Source: Sordaria brevicollis (taxonomy: Eukaryota > Ascomycota > Sordariomycetes > Sordariales > Sordariaceae). Taken from it: DNA of 64,000 nucleotides. Each line of letters begins with the position of its first letter. Position 1 is the first letter of the stretch. The stretch is from assembly GCA_033439795.1 (NCBI GenBank), contig JAUTDP010000013.1, forward strand, positions 1,911,489 through 1,975,488, in the 5' to 3' direction. Both the position numbers and the translations under genes were made by a program. A model generated the notes under the pieces. That model was not told where the DNA came from and did no database searches. It saw nothing but the letters and a program-made list of their open reading frames with translations. Below, piece after piece: positions 1-8,962 of this stretch.

Positions 1-1000
1 CACCCGTCATCGGCTTTCCCTTCTCCTTTCCTTTGCGGGTATCAACAACCCTCACATGTAAACAAGCTGGGTTCGTACACTGCAACGGGTGATGCTCCTC
101 GTTGTTGTTTCGATGACAGAAACAACATACCCAGTCGTAACTATACGAGGGAAGACGGGAGGCGGTGCCCGGGGATGGGTTGCGCACGGGGATGGTGTGT
201 TGGCGGGTGGTGCTGGTGCCTGATGATGGTCCTGGTGTGGAAGCCGCCCTGCCTCTAGGGGTGGACGAGTTTCCACTTGGTCTTGGTGCTGATGCTGGTG
301 CTGCAAAGTGCGGGCCTCCTCCGCCTCTGAGTCCAAGGGAGGAGGTACCAGTAGAGGAAGACTTGGCGAAGCTTCCGGTGTGTGGTGATTGTTGGTCTGC
401 TGGTCTCGGGGTTGATCGAAATTCCCAGCGATTGCGAGGGACGGAGGTAGGTGGCGTTCGCGTGTGCATCGTTAATGCCGCTAGCTGTTGTTGGACATGC
501 GGTGGAGGTGGTGCTGGGGGTGAGCCTCCTAGATGACGGGGTAGGGCAGAAAGTGGTCGAATTGGTGGCCTTGGAAACGGGTTCCAGAAGCTACCGGGTT
601 CAGGAGCAGGTGGTGGTGGCAGCTGCTGAGGCGGCGTGGAAGAAGCAGAGGGTCGGTTGGCCATTGGAGGAGGAGGATGGGAAGGATGTTGAGCTGAGCT
701 ATTAGAATTAGGTCTTCCCAATGGATTAAATCGGTGACTCTTTTTGGCTGTAGCGTGAGTCCTTTCAACTGTAGCCGTAGTTCTTTGAACTGTAACGGGA
801 TTAGGAGGAGGAATAGGAGGCGTGACTTTAACTCCTAGCCTTGGTGAGGAAGAGACGGAGGACTGGCTCCTTGTTGATGACGCTGAAGGAGGAGGTCGAG
901 CTGGGCCCGGACTATTCCCCTTCGGTTGCGTTAGTTTGTTTTTGAGGCTAGACGAATCACTGTTATAGAAGCCCGTCATGTCATAACCGGAGCGACCCAT
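1..1000 (-). CDS. Pro/Ser-rich protein with C-terminal zinc-ribbon-like motif (3' partial)
   Basis: An open frame starts at an ATG at 998-1000 and runs for 333 codons off the left edge with no stop. The first about 280 residues are low-complexity: Pro, Ser, Thr and Arg rich, with poly-Pro runs and no recognisable fold, so probably disordered. Near the truncated end the composition changes to an ordered, Cys/His-containing stretch (WVCCFCHRNNNEEHH, then CTNPACLH). The Cys pairs look like half of a zinc ribbon, but the remainder lies outside the window. I do not recognise the family. A protein of this build could be a nuclear or adaptor protein, which is only inference. Small open frames on the other strand (165-705) are shadows of this gene. 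Confidence 0.7.
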   Translation of the reverse strand, partial: MGRSGYDMTGFYNSDSSSLKNKLTQPKGNSPGPARPPPSASSTRSQSSVSSSPRLGVKVTPPIPPPNPVTVQRTTATVERTHATAKKSHRFNPLGRPNSNSSAQHPSHPPPPMANRPSASSTPPQQLPPPPAPEPGSFWNPFPRPPIRPLSALPRHLGGSPPAPPPPHVQQQLAALTMHTRTPPTSVPRNRWEFRSTPRPADQQSPHTGSFAKSSSTGTSSLGLRGGGGPHFAAPASAPRPSGNSSTPRGRAASTPGPSSGTSTTRQHTIPVRNPSPGTASRLPSYSYDWVCCFCHRNNNEEHHPLQCTNPACLHVRVVDTRKGKEKGKPMTG

Positions 1001-2173
1001 TGTCTTCAACTGTTGAGGGATCAAAGAGATGATACTTTACCTACTATGTCAAGTAGGTTGCGCTGTTTGTGGTTTTAGCGATCTTGCTGTTCTTTTTTTT
1101 CCCTGGGCGGTCACTGACACGCTCGTATGAGGGATTGTTTGTCTTGTGTTGTGGTTAGCGATGATGATAAGTTTCTGGTCTGAAATTTTCTCGTAGAAAA
1201 GTCATGGAGTTGCTGATGTTTAATACTACATCGGTGACAGATGACAGGGCTTGATGCTATATCTGTCGCGTTTCGAATTCCAAATGTCCCTCGTACGAAG
1301 TCTTTCTTCGCGACATTTGGGATTGATGTTCAGGTTTCAAGAGCCATCGAAATAACCCCCATTGCGTTTCCGGGAGCATTGTATTTAGAATAGCTTCCTT
1401 TCTACCTATCTTTCATCATCTAAAGAAGATAATCGGAAGCTCTTGGGAAATTTCTGGGTCACTAGCCGTGTCGGCACATCCTGCAAAGAAGGAGATCGGT
1501 CTTCTTTCTTAGACACGGGAAGCGATCTACTGATTTACCCCTGCGTCGGCCTGCACCATTTTGTGGTTATGGTCCAAGAATTGCTGAAACGTCTTTGTAT
1601 AGCTTGTTTGGCAGTATGCCGCGCTTCAATTTTCTTGACATTTCGTTGCGCCACAATGGGTCAATGGTTGCTGAGTGTCTATTTCGATAGCCAAGAGTTG
1701 ACACTTGGTGCTGCCTTGAGGCTGCGGATACAACTTCTCGCTTGCAACCTATAGCCCTGAGGCAACTGACGTTCAGGCTCAGTTGTCATTTGCCTGCTCC
1801 CACGATGCAGAGCGTTGAAGTAATGTCGCTTTTGCACACAGCTCGCGTGTCATGGGTAAACCTGAAAGGGGCAAGGTCTATCAAGGCCATTCTTGACGGA
1901 TGCTGTTGATGTTGTTGCAAGCAGCCTTTGACCAGCGCCACTTCACCACCAGCCGAGTGTTTTGACCTTGATGCAGACACATCACGAAGGTGCCAGCGAA
2001 GCGACAGCGTAAAAGGTTTCAACAACAGTCCAAACGGAACGACAGCCTTTTCGCAAGCCTTCTTCATGCCCATATAAGCTCGCTTGACGACTGCAGTCAT
2101 GTAGCCTTCTTCTCTTTACATCTCACACAACAACAGCTATCTTTGAGCGACAACTGCCACTTCTCTCGCCATC
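1001..2173. other. Intergenic region between divergent genes
   Basis: This is the 5' side of both the partial gene to the left and the Gln-rich gene to the right, so it must hold both promoters. Composition is normal and there is no RIP signature. Short open frames (1,443-1,754 and 1,786-2,100) have no family resemblance and no splice context, so I do not call them. Pyrimidine-rich stretches and CAACAA runs just before 2,174 look like a typical fungal 5' leader. Confidence 0.5.
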
Positions 2174-2800
2174 ATGGGCGACCAAAACCCAACTCACAAT
2201 CTGGGAGGCCCCCAGAAGGGTGACTCGGGTTCTGATGGACAGCAACAGGCCCAACAGCAGGTCCAACAACAAAATGTCAACAATTACGCCGCTCTTGAGC
2301 AAGGCTACGCCGGGAATCAGGCAGCGAATCCGAATGCGTACGATGATGGACAACACATGCCCCAAGACGGCCAACCTCAGCCGTACCAGTATAACCAGTA
2401 CCCCCAGCAGCCGATTCAACAGCAGCAGCAGCAGCAGCAACAGCAAGTTAGTTTGGTAGACGCAATCCCCGAGGCAGTCCGAAACATCCTTGACCGGGAT
2501 CCACACCGCCCCGTCGTCGTGAACTTCAACATTTTCGAAAACTGGCCCTATCAACGGGGTCCGTACCAAGCGGCGGGTCAGGGACAGATAAATCCAGGGC
2601 AAGTTCCTCACGGCATACCCCAACAGCAACAATATGGTCCTGTTCAACCGGTTGTTGGTCGACCTGCCGCCGGTCCTGGTTACCCCGTAGGGCAGGGACC
2701 CAATGGCCAATACGGCTACTATCCGGCGGAGGCCGCCAATTATCCTCCTCAATATCAGGGTCAGGTTCAACAGCAACCTCAAGCCCAGCCCCAAGCCCAT

Positions 2801-2831
<31 letters not shown>

Positions 2832-4069
2832 CACAGCCTCAACGTCAATATCCGCAGCAATCTCAGCAGCAACCTCAGAACCAGAGACTCCATGCTCAGT
2901 TCCAACTCCAGACCCAGGCACAAGCTCAAGGCCAGCAACAATCCCAAGCCCAGGCCCAAGCTCAAGTCGAAGCTCAAGCCGAAGCCGAAGCTATAATATA
3001 TCAGGCACACGCCCAGCATCTAGCCCAACTCGAAGCAGACTATGCCCAAGCTCAAGCCCAAGTTCAAGCCCAGCAGCAAGCTCAAGCTCAGGCTCAGGCT
3101 CAAGGCCAGCAACAATTCCAAGCTCAAGCCCAGGCCGAAGCTCAAGCCCAAGCCGAAGCCCAAGCCCAAGCCCAAGCTATAATAGCTCAGGCTCACGCCC
3201 AGCATCTAGCCCAACTCCAAGCAGATCATCAAGCCCAAGTTCAAGCCCAGCAGCAAGTCCAAGCTCAAGCTCAAGCTCAAGCCCAGCAGCAAGCCCAAGC
3301 CCTAGCCCAGCAGCAAGCTCAAGCCCAAGCTATAGCCCATGCCCAGCAAGTCCACGCCCAGCAGCAAGTTCAAGCTCAAGCTCTAGGCCAGCATGAAGGC
3401 CATGACCATGTTCAAACCCCGCAGCAAGCCGAAGCCCAAGCCCAGATTAATTCTAGCAGTGCCAACGCATGGAACCCCAAAAGACTATTGCGTTACCAGG
3501 GGACGCCGGAACGGCATGTGCGGCCGTTGTATCGGATTGGACCTGTTGATGAGCCTGATCCTGAGCCTGAGCCTGAGCCGAGTGCTAGTCCTAGTCCTAG
3601 TGCTGATGGGGCTGGTGCCGATGCCGGTGCCGGTGCCGGTCCAAGTGGCGATGGATCTGCGGGATCGGGATCGGGATCTGGAGTCGGAGATGGAGATGGA
3701 GCCGGAGATGGGGTTGGAGCTAACTCCGGCTCTGTACCTGGAGCAGGATCTGGAGCGGGAGCTGGAGCCGAAGCTGGATCTGCTGGGTGTGGATCTGAAA
3801 CTGCATCTGGAACAACCAATGCCACTGGCAGTGGCAGTATTTTTAGCCAGGGTGCGACTACAAGGTCTCCGGCTCGGGCTGCTCAAGCTCCTGCGTCGCA
3901 GAACAAGAATGGCGAGGAGAAGAAAGGAGGTGAGGAGAAGGATAAGAAGAAGAAGAAGTACACGAAGAAGGAGAAGGGTGGTGACAAGGATAAGAGTAAG
4001 AGTAAGGATAAGAGCAGTAATGGGGAGGATAAACATGGGGAAAAGAAGGTTAATCAAGAGCCGGAGTAG
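2174..4069 (+). CDS. Gln/Ala-repeat low-complexity protein
   Basis: This 631-residue single-exon frame starts in a good context (GCCATCATGGGC). About residues 1-210 are Gln/Pro/Tyr rich with pure Gln runs, with a more ordered segment around [18 protein letters not shown]. Residues 210-420 are a long QA-dipeptide array (QAQAQAQ, with recurring [20 protein letters not shown] units). Residues 460-560 are Gly/Ala/Ser/Asp rich, and the last about 60 are strongly Lys/Glu rich with a basic coiled look. There is no signal peptide or membrane segment. I do not recognise a family. The build suggests an intrinsically disordered, possibly prion-like or RNA-associated protein, which is inference. Repeat copy number probably varies between strains. 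Open frames in the other five phases through here are artefacts of the repeats. Confidence 0.65.
2419..2448 (+). repeat. CAG/CAA trinucleotide run
   Basis: A short (CAG)n/(CAA)n run encodes an uninterrupted poly-Gln tract in the Gln-rich protein. A second run lies at about 2,801-2,830. Confidence 0.85.
2900..3450 (+). repeat. Degenerate 6-bp coding minisatellite (Gln-Ala codons)
   Basis: Imperfect tandem CAAGCY/CAGGCY hexamers encode Gln-Ala pairs. They are interrupted by two related longer blocks (about 2,986-3,048 and 3,174-3,228) that both read ATAAT..CAGGC.CACGCCCAGCATC, which indicates an older and larger duplication unit. Confidence 0.8.
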
Positions 4070-4417
4070 ATGAAGCGGATTTTGTGCCCAGGGAAAGAAA
4101 GGCCTCTCAGCCACAGTAAATTGAGGCTTCAAGCTAGAAGGCAACGATAAAACATCGCGACAGCGGGCATACGAGGTGGAGGTATGTACCGGTTGTATTA
4201 AAATGAAATGTAGTTGGGAACCAAAAGTATAACAGCATGTGCAAGAAGGTATAAATCGTCACTCGTCCTTCGCCGATTGATCTGGGTTCAGTATCAACCG
4301 AAGCGTGCAGTAATAACCGGCGAGACCAAAATGAAAGCAAACCCATCCAACGCCATTATAACATGCTACCCATTATGACCAAATAAAAACTAATATCTCG
4401 TTTTTCCCAGCCATCAC
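4070..4417. other. Convergent 3' intergenic region
   Basis: This 348-bp spacer lies between two genes that read towards each other. It carries AT-rich motifs (TATTAAAATGAAA, AAATAAAAAC) suited to 3' end formation on both strands. I see no gene in it. Confidence 0.5.
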
Positions 4418-5281
4418 CTAAGGATACCCTGGCGACCCCAATGCATCAACATACGCATCGAAGGTGATAGCAGACGGTTTCGCCTTCTGGATTTGGCTGG
4501 GGAACGACGAGTCCTTCAGCGCAATATTCCCCTTCCCAAAGTCATGCGCAAAAAGGAGATCCCTAAGACCCGCGGGAAAGCCATTATACGAGATCAACGG
4601 GCCTCTGAACCACACGCCCTTTGCATTCTCAATTGCATCGTCCGCCGCGTTTGCGAACCGGAAGCAATGCGTGCTCGCCCCGTCTTTGTGGTAGACCATC
4701 TTCGGATGCTCACCATCCCACCTCACGTCGGCGGCCTTCTTGATCTGGTAGTTGCCGTGCTGCGAAGCGCCGACGTACTGGGCTACCTGGTTTGGGTCAA
4801 CCCAGACGGCAATGTGCTCCCAGTCATGAGTGTGGCCCGTGTCAAGCAGGTAGGGGATGGCCACGTCCTTCTCAAAGTAGTAGTCGTAGATGTAGACGCA
4901 CCAGCCGTTGTCGTTGCAGCGCTGGCGCGAGTAGACGTTGTTGTTGTCTAGGTCGGACAGGGCGCGGCAGTCGGAGGAAGGAGAGACGAAGTTGTGTGGG
5001 AGACCGGAGGCAATGGTGCCGTCGGCGCTGATAGCCGGGACGTTGTAACAGCCGTCGGTGTCAAAGTCGAGCGAGGGCTGCCATCGGAGGTCGTTGGCGG
5101 TGGCGGACTGGGGTAAAGCGGTAGGTGGGTTGATGGCCATTCCCCAAAGTTTGATATCATCCATTGTAGACATGGTGTTGTTGGAAGAGGTTGGAGATGG
5201 GGAGGGAGAGGTGAAAGTGGTGTTCCTGGGCATGGCAAGCGCCGCAGCGCAGGCCGCAAAGAAGATGGCATGGAGAGCCAT
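4418..5281 (-). CDS. Secreted NLP-family (NPP1, necrosis-inducing-like) protein
   Basis: I chose the ATG at 5,281 (AAAAATGGC context), giving 287 residues that begin with a clear signal peptide (MALHAIFFAACAAALA). The frame is open to 5,392, but that longer N-terminus is charged and would hide the signal. A Ser/Thr/Pro linker is followed by an NPP1-type domain. It has the central heptapeptide region GHTHDWEH (family consensus GHRHDWE, here with Thr for Arg), an upstream aromatic segment around GWCVYIYDYYFEKD, and several Cys that could form disulfides. NLPs are extracellular proteins, and some are cytolytic on plant membranes through sphingolipid binding. Whether this copy is active cannot be judged; saprotrophic fungi also carry them. 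The nearest neighbour upstream is a divergent carrier gene with no functional link. Confidence 0.85.
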   Translation of the reverse strand: MALHAIFFAACAAALAMPRNTTFTSPSPSPTSSNNTMSTMDDIKLWGMAINPPTALPQSATANDLRWQPSLDFDTDGCYNVPAISADGTIASGLPHNFVSPSSDCRALSDLDNNNVYSRQRCNDNGWCVYIYDYYFEKDVAIPYLLDTGHTHDWEHIAVWVDPNQVAQYVGASQHGNYQIKKAADVRWDGEHPKMVYHKDGASTHCFRFANAADDAIENAKGVWFRGPLISYNGFPAGLRDLLFAHDFGKGNIALKDSSFPSQIQKAKPSAITFDAYVDALGSPGYP

Positions 5282-6666
5282 TTTTCGAAGCCTTGAACGG
5301 GTGTTTTCCGAGGCGTTAAACGAGGGATGCCTGACCGACTTCTCCTCCTCACTCGGAGGAGATAGTCGATCCATCTTATAGACTTTCGCCATGAATACTC
5401 GAGGTGCGATAACTGGAGAGCGTATAGGTCAAAGTCCGGCAACCTTCCTATTCGGGGTCAAGGATACCGATCCGACTGCAACCACAAAATGCGATGAACC
5501 GTTGTGCGTCGTCTTGTGGCGGACAGTATCATGTTGGGATGGGAGCAAATCAGGATTTGACCCAGTCACAATGCCGTGGTGGTTAATGTCTTGAGCATTT
5601 GCCTCCGTCGCCTCCGAAAAAGGGGTGTTGCGGTGAAAAAGAGGATATTTCTTCTCAGCTGTCCTCAAGATGGTGTGCTTTGTTGACCTTTGTTCCTGGT
5701 GTTCGATATGAGGTGAATTTCCACATTCCAGTATGACGTTCGAATCACGAGCAGGATTGGCGAGAAACAAGTACATATATCAGGGGTGGTAATGGGTGCA
5801 TGGCCTGCAGACCCAAAGGTCGAATGGGTGACCGAGAATGAAGCCGCAGGTGATGCTGGTCCAGATTCAGGGGCAGGGTTCTCCACCCAATGAGGGGCCG
5901 TGACGAGGATGCCATGGCCTGGCCGTCGTTAACCATTGGAGGATATGATCATCGCCGTGTTCGTGCTGAAGGAGGCCGGCCGCACTCGCCAGTACCCGGT
6001 GGGAGAGCGGTAGGAAGGAAGACTTTTTTGACCGGCCAGCTCGTAGTTGAAGTGATGTTTTCGGGGTAAAGCAACTAGAAGGATCCAAGGCGGATGACTT
6101 CTTTTCATATCAAACAGATTATCAGGTGGCATCTGTCACGGAATGGTTCGCTGAGGACCGGCGGAGGACAGGGGGAGGGACATGTTGCTGTGAGCACCCA
6201 TATTGAAGGATGAGACAAACTGTAGGCTTTGTAAAGATATACGAAGGCAGAAGAAAGGGGCAGGATGTCAAAGAATTCCAGGTTGTTGGTGAAAGAGTGA
6301 TGAACCGTGTTTTGGAGTTCAAAAAAGAGTCGATGTTCCCATCCGTCATGGGGTGTCGTGCACACGGACCGTCCCTCTCTGTCAGCTGCCGGTCAGGAAC
6401 AACGGCCTGCCAGCTGTCCGACACTTGCCGAGCAGCCCGGCTCAGGGGACAATCGGCTTACTCCACCCCCGCATAAGGCCGTTGCCTGCCGGCACTTCAG
6501 TTCAATGTTCAGACGGAAACTCTACCAAGCTGATGGATGCCAAGACATGAGGCATCCGGGATTCTGGAGATCAGATGGATGAATGGGAATTCTAGAAATC
6601 GACACCATCACCCTCATACCCGGACTCATTCACTTCTGTCAACTCTCTCAACAATGCGCCCGAACC
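5282..6666. other. Divergent intergenic region (NLP gene / carrier gene)
   Basis: About 1.4 kb of normal-composition DNA holds both promoters. Several short frames (5,391-5,886 and 6,105-6,582) have no coherent product. A GTATAGG/TATAT-containing stretch sits about 100 bp upstream of the NLP start. Nothing else is identified. Confidence 0.45.
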
Positions 6667-8184
6667 ATGACACCACGCAGCTCCCATGGCCTCGGTAACG
6701 ACAGCAGCATAATAACAAGCACCCCCCATTTCAACGACAACAACAACAACATCTACACAAGAGATGCCCTAGGAGGAATCGGCCACGGCATCAACCCGGG
6801 CATCCTCCCCGTCATCCCCTCCGATGGTCAGCTTCCAGACAAGGCCCCTTCGAGCAATGCGGCCACCGGTGCGTCCGCTGCCGGCGTGAGGGCCTTGGCT
6901 TCTCAGGTGCTGGCCTTCTACTTCCGCGCACCTGCAAAGGCCTTCTTCCGCACGAGAGTCGACTACCTCGCCTATGCGCGTGCCTTGCAGGAGCAGCAGA
7001 CTATGATTCTTAGTCAGCTCCATGTCCCTTCGCAGGTCCTCACCACCGCCGCTCGAGCCGGCGCTCCGACTGCTGTTTCTCAGATATGGGAATGGGTCCG
7101 GATGCGCGCCAGGGCGACGACGCCCGGTGTGATCGCTTCGGCTGTTAAGCACTACGGCTGGCGCGTTGTCCCGGACCAGGTTCTTCCTCCGTTGATTGCC
7201 AACGTCACTGTCGGAGCTGTGCTGTATACCAGCTACCTCCATATTCTCGGCCATCTTCACCCGGAGAGCAGGCTCGCCAGCAAGCGCGTGTATCCGCCTC
7301 CTTCACCTCTCGAGACCTTCGCTGCGGGCTTCATGGCCGGCACTTTGCAGAGTATAATAGCCGCCCCCTTGGACGCCGTTCAGGCGAGGTACGACATCGG
7401 TAATTGCACAGGCGCCTCAACCACGCCCACGAACGGCAACCCGAATGCGGTCCGACCAAAGAGCATGTGGGTCTTTAGCGTCGAAAAGATCAAGGAAATC
7501 GGCGTGCGCGGAATCTTTGCCGGCTGGACCCTCTCCTTTCTCAAGGACAGTCTAGGAAGCGCCGTCTTCTTCAGCACCTTCGAGTACCTCAAGGCCCAAG
7601 GCTACTACAACTTTGTGTCGTGGTACTACGGCTCCCTGAGCGAGGACAACATCATCCTCCTCTCCGAGAAGCGACCCATGTCCGAATCAGGTAAAGAGGA
7701 GACCGAAGATCCGCGAATGCCCGCCATTATCCGCCCGCACTACGCCATCGAGCCGGCCTTTTTGTTGTTAGCAGGCATGGGCGCTTCGCTGTTGCAGCAG
7801 TTCGTGCTGCACCCGCTCACCATCATCCAGGCCGAGCACTGGGAGAGGCTAGAGAAGATTGATGCGCAGGCACGCAAGCTCAAGGAAATCGACAAGGAAA
7901 GACTCCTCCCTCCCGCCGAGGAACGGGCGCGCTTCCGCTGGCGCATGATGAAGACGTACTACAACGCCTACCAGGAAACCTGGGCGTCCTGTGCCGCCGA
8001 CGCCAAGAATGCCGGCCTGAGCATGCGCAACTGGCTGTACAGAGGGTTCTGGTGGAACACGATCCGCCAGGTGCCCAGCACGAGCGCCGGCCTGATCATC
8101 TTTGAGCTGGTCAGACGGAAGTACGGGTACGGAGGGGAGCAGGTCCGGATCAATCGGGACGGATATGATATCCTGCTCAAATAG
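6667..8184 (+). CDS. Mitochondrial-carrier-like protein
   Basis: The frame is open from 6,583, but the ATG at 6,667 (ACCATGACA) gives a more typical 505-residue protein; which start is used is uncertain. Two stretches resemble solute-carrier (SLC25-type) signatures. One is near residue 234 (AAPLDAVQARYD, matching P-x-D/E-x-x-K/R). The other is near residue 381 (LHPLTIIQAEHWERL), where the acidic position is lost. Hydrophobic segments around VGAVLYTSYLHILG, ETFAAGFMAGTLQSIIAA and LLLAGMGASLLQQF are consistent with several membrane helices. It is much longer than ordinary carriers (about 300 residues) because of a hydrophilic N-terminus and loops. The likely location is the inner mitochondrial membrane or another organelle membrane, and the substrate is unknown. 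It could be a degenerate, non-transporting family member. Confidence 0.75.
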   Translation: MTPRSSHGLGNDSSIITSTPHFNDNNNNIYTRDALGGIGHGINPGILPVIPSDGQLPDKAPSSNAATGASAAGVRALASQVLAFYFRAPAKAFFRTRVDYLAYARALQEQQTMILSQLHVPSQVLTTAARAGAPTAVSQIWEWVRMRARATTPGVIASAVKHYGWRVVPDQVLPPLIANVTVGAVLYTSYLHILGHLHPESRLASKRVYPPPSPLETFAAGFMAGTLQSIIAAPLDAVQARYDIGNCTGASTTPTNGNPNAVRPKSMWVFSVEKIKEIGVRGIFAGWTLSFLKDSLGSAVFFSTFEYLKAQGYYNFVSWYYGSLSEDNIILLSEKRPMSESGKEETEDPRMPAIIRPHYAIEPAFLLLAGMGASLLQQFVLHPLTIIQAEHWERLEKIDAQARKLKEIDKERLLPPAEERARFRWRMMKTYYNAYQETWASCAADAKNAGLSMRNWLYRGFWWNTIRQVPSTSAGLIIFELVRRKYGYGGEQVRINRDGYDILLK

Positions 8185-8835
8185 GGGTGTGTAACATGGG
8201 AGGAATACAGACTCGGATCTTCAACAGATTTTTACTCGGACTTGGACTCGGACTCGGACTTGGTATGAGGGGTACTGGTCTCATGTACACGCACGGATTT
8301 TTTTCTTATTAGAACTTGAATGGCATGGATGGGCGTTTTTTTTGGGTGGGCTAGTGTTTTGGCAAGCAGTTGCATGGTTGGGCGGTAGACTTTCTTTGCT
8401 ATTTAATGGTTGTATATCATTTTCTACTTTCCTTGATGTCTTCAGAAATTCGCGTGGTTTCTGGTCGGTTTCGTGCTCTTATTCGGATGGGGTACCATGA
8501 TTTATATATCATTCCTGGAGTTTGGGTTAGGTAACTGAGACAAGTCCGGGTCATCTCTACTGGGTCCGTACGTAGCCCTTGAGCCTGGCCAGGATTTGGA
8601 TCATCCCGACACACCCCAATCTCTCTCGTGTTTCCCGCAGTTATACAACTTTTGTATCATGTTGGCCTGACTTCTAGAACAGGTCTCGGCTAAACGACGT
8701 CCGGCATTACGGGATACTTTTCCACAGAACGAGGACGTTTCAAGCAACCCATGACACAGATACAGATCAGAAAACCAAAGGCCTTGAAATAGAATGTCAG
8801 CATACCAGTACTGGACGTCCTCAACACTCACTTAC
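8185..8835. other. Intergenic region 3' of the carrier gene
   Basis: No supported gene. It contains a run of ACTCGGACTTGG-like hexamer repeats (about 8,233-8,262), T-runs suited to 3' end formation, and a short minus-strand frame (8,601-8,831) lying beyond the splice donor described for the interrupted exon. That frame would be intronic. Confidence 0.4.
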
Positions 8836-8926
8836 GTGTGTGCCAGACCTGTAATGGCAGCCGAACCAATCATCGTTTTCCAACCTTCACTCGCTACCAT
8901 ATCCGCGATGGAATGTTTCGTCTTGG
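8836..8926 (-). pseudogene. Interrupted exon, downstream half (other half at 39,182-39,286)
   Basis: On the minus strand this 91-nt piece reads THPKTKHSIADMVASEGWKT... and ends LAHT at a consensus donor (CACAC then GTAAGT, complement of 8,830-8,835). If the 30-kb insertion and one target-duplication copy are removed, it joins 39,286-39,187 in frame to give a 191-nt stop-free exon (LPDLEVEEASLSQAHIL ... SHPFQSAAVAKTKH). That reading supports both the coding strand and the insertion model. I do not recognise the protein; a stretch faintly resembles carrier-type segments (SHPF..., EGWKT), but this is weak. Other exons were not found, so the gene is presumably dead. The plus strand is also open across the join, which is a caution. 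Confidence 0.5.
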
Positions 8927-8962
8927 GGTGCGTTCGGCAATCTGGGAAATGGCCTTCTGAAA
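8926..8962 (+). repeat. Left terminal inverted repeat (37 bp)
   Basis: It begins GGGTGCGTTCGGCAATC and ends GGCCTTCTGAAA. It is an exact reverse complement of 39,146-39,182. The Harbinger-like element begins at the next base. Confidence 0.85.

Noticed and set aside
1443..2100. Short frames between the first two genes
   Set aside because: No protein features, and they lie in the divergent promoter region.
2123..3205. Leu-rich minus-strand frames opposite the Gln-rich gene
   Set aside because: Antisense reading of CAG/CAA and GCC repeats always yields Leu-rich frames.
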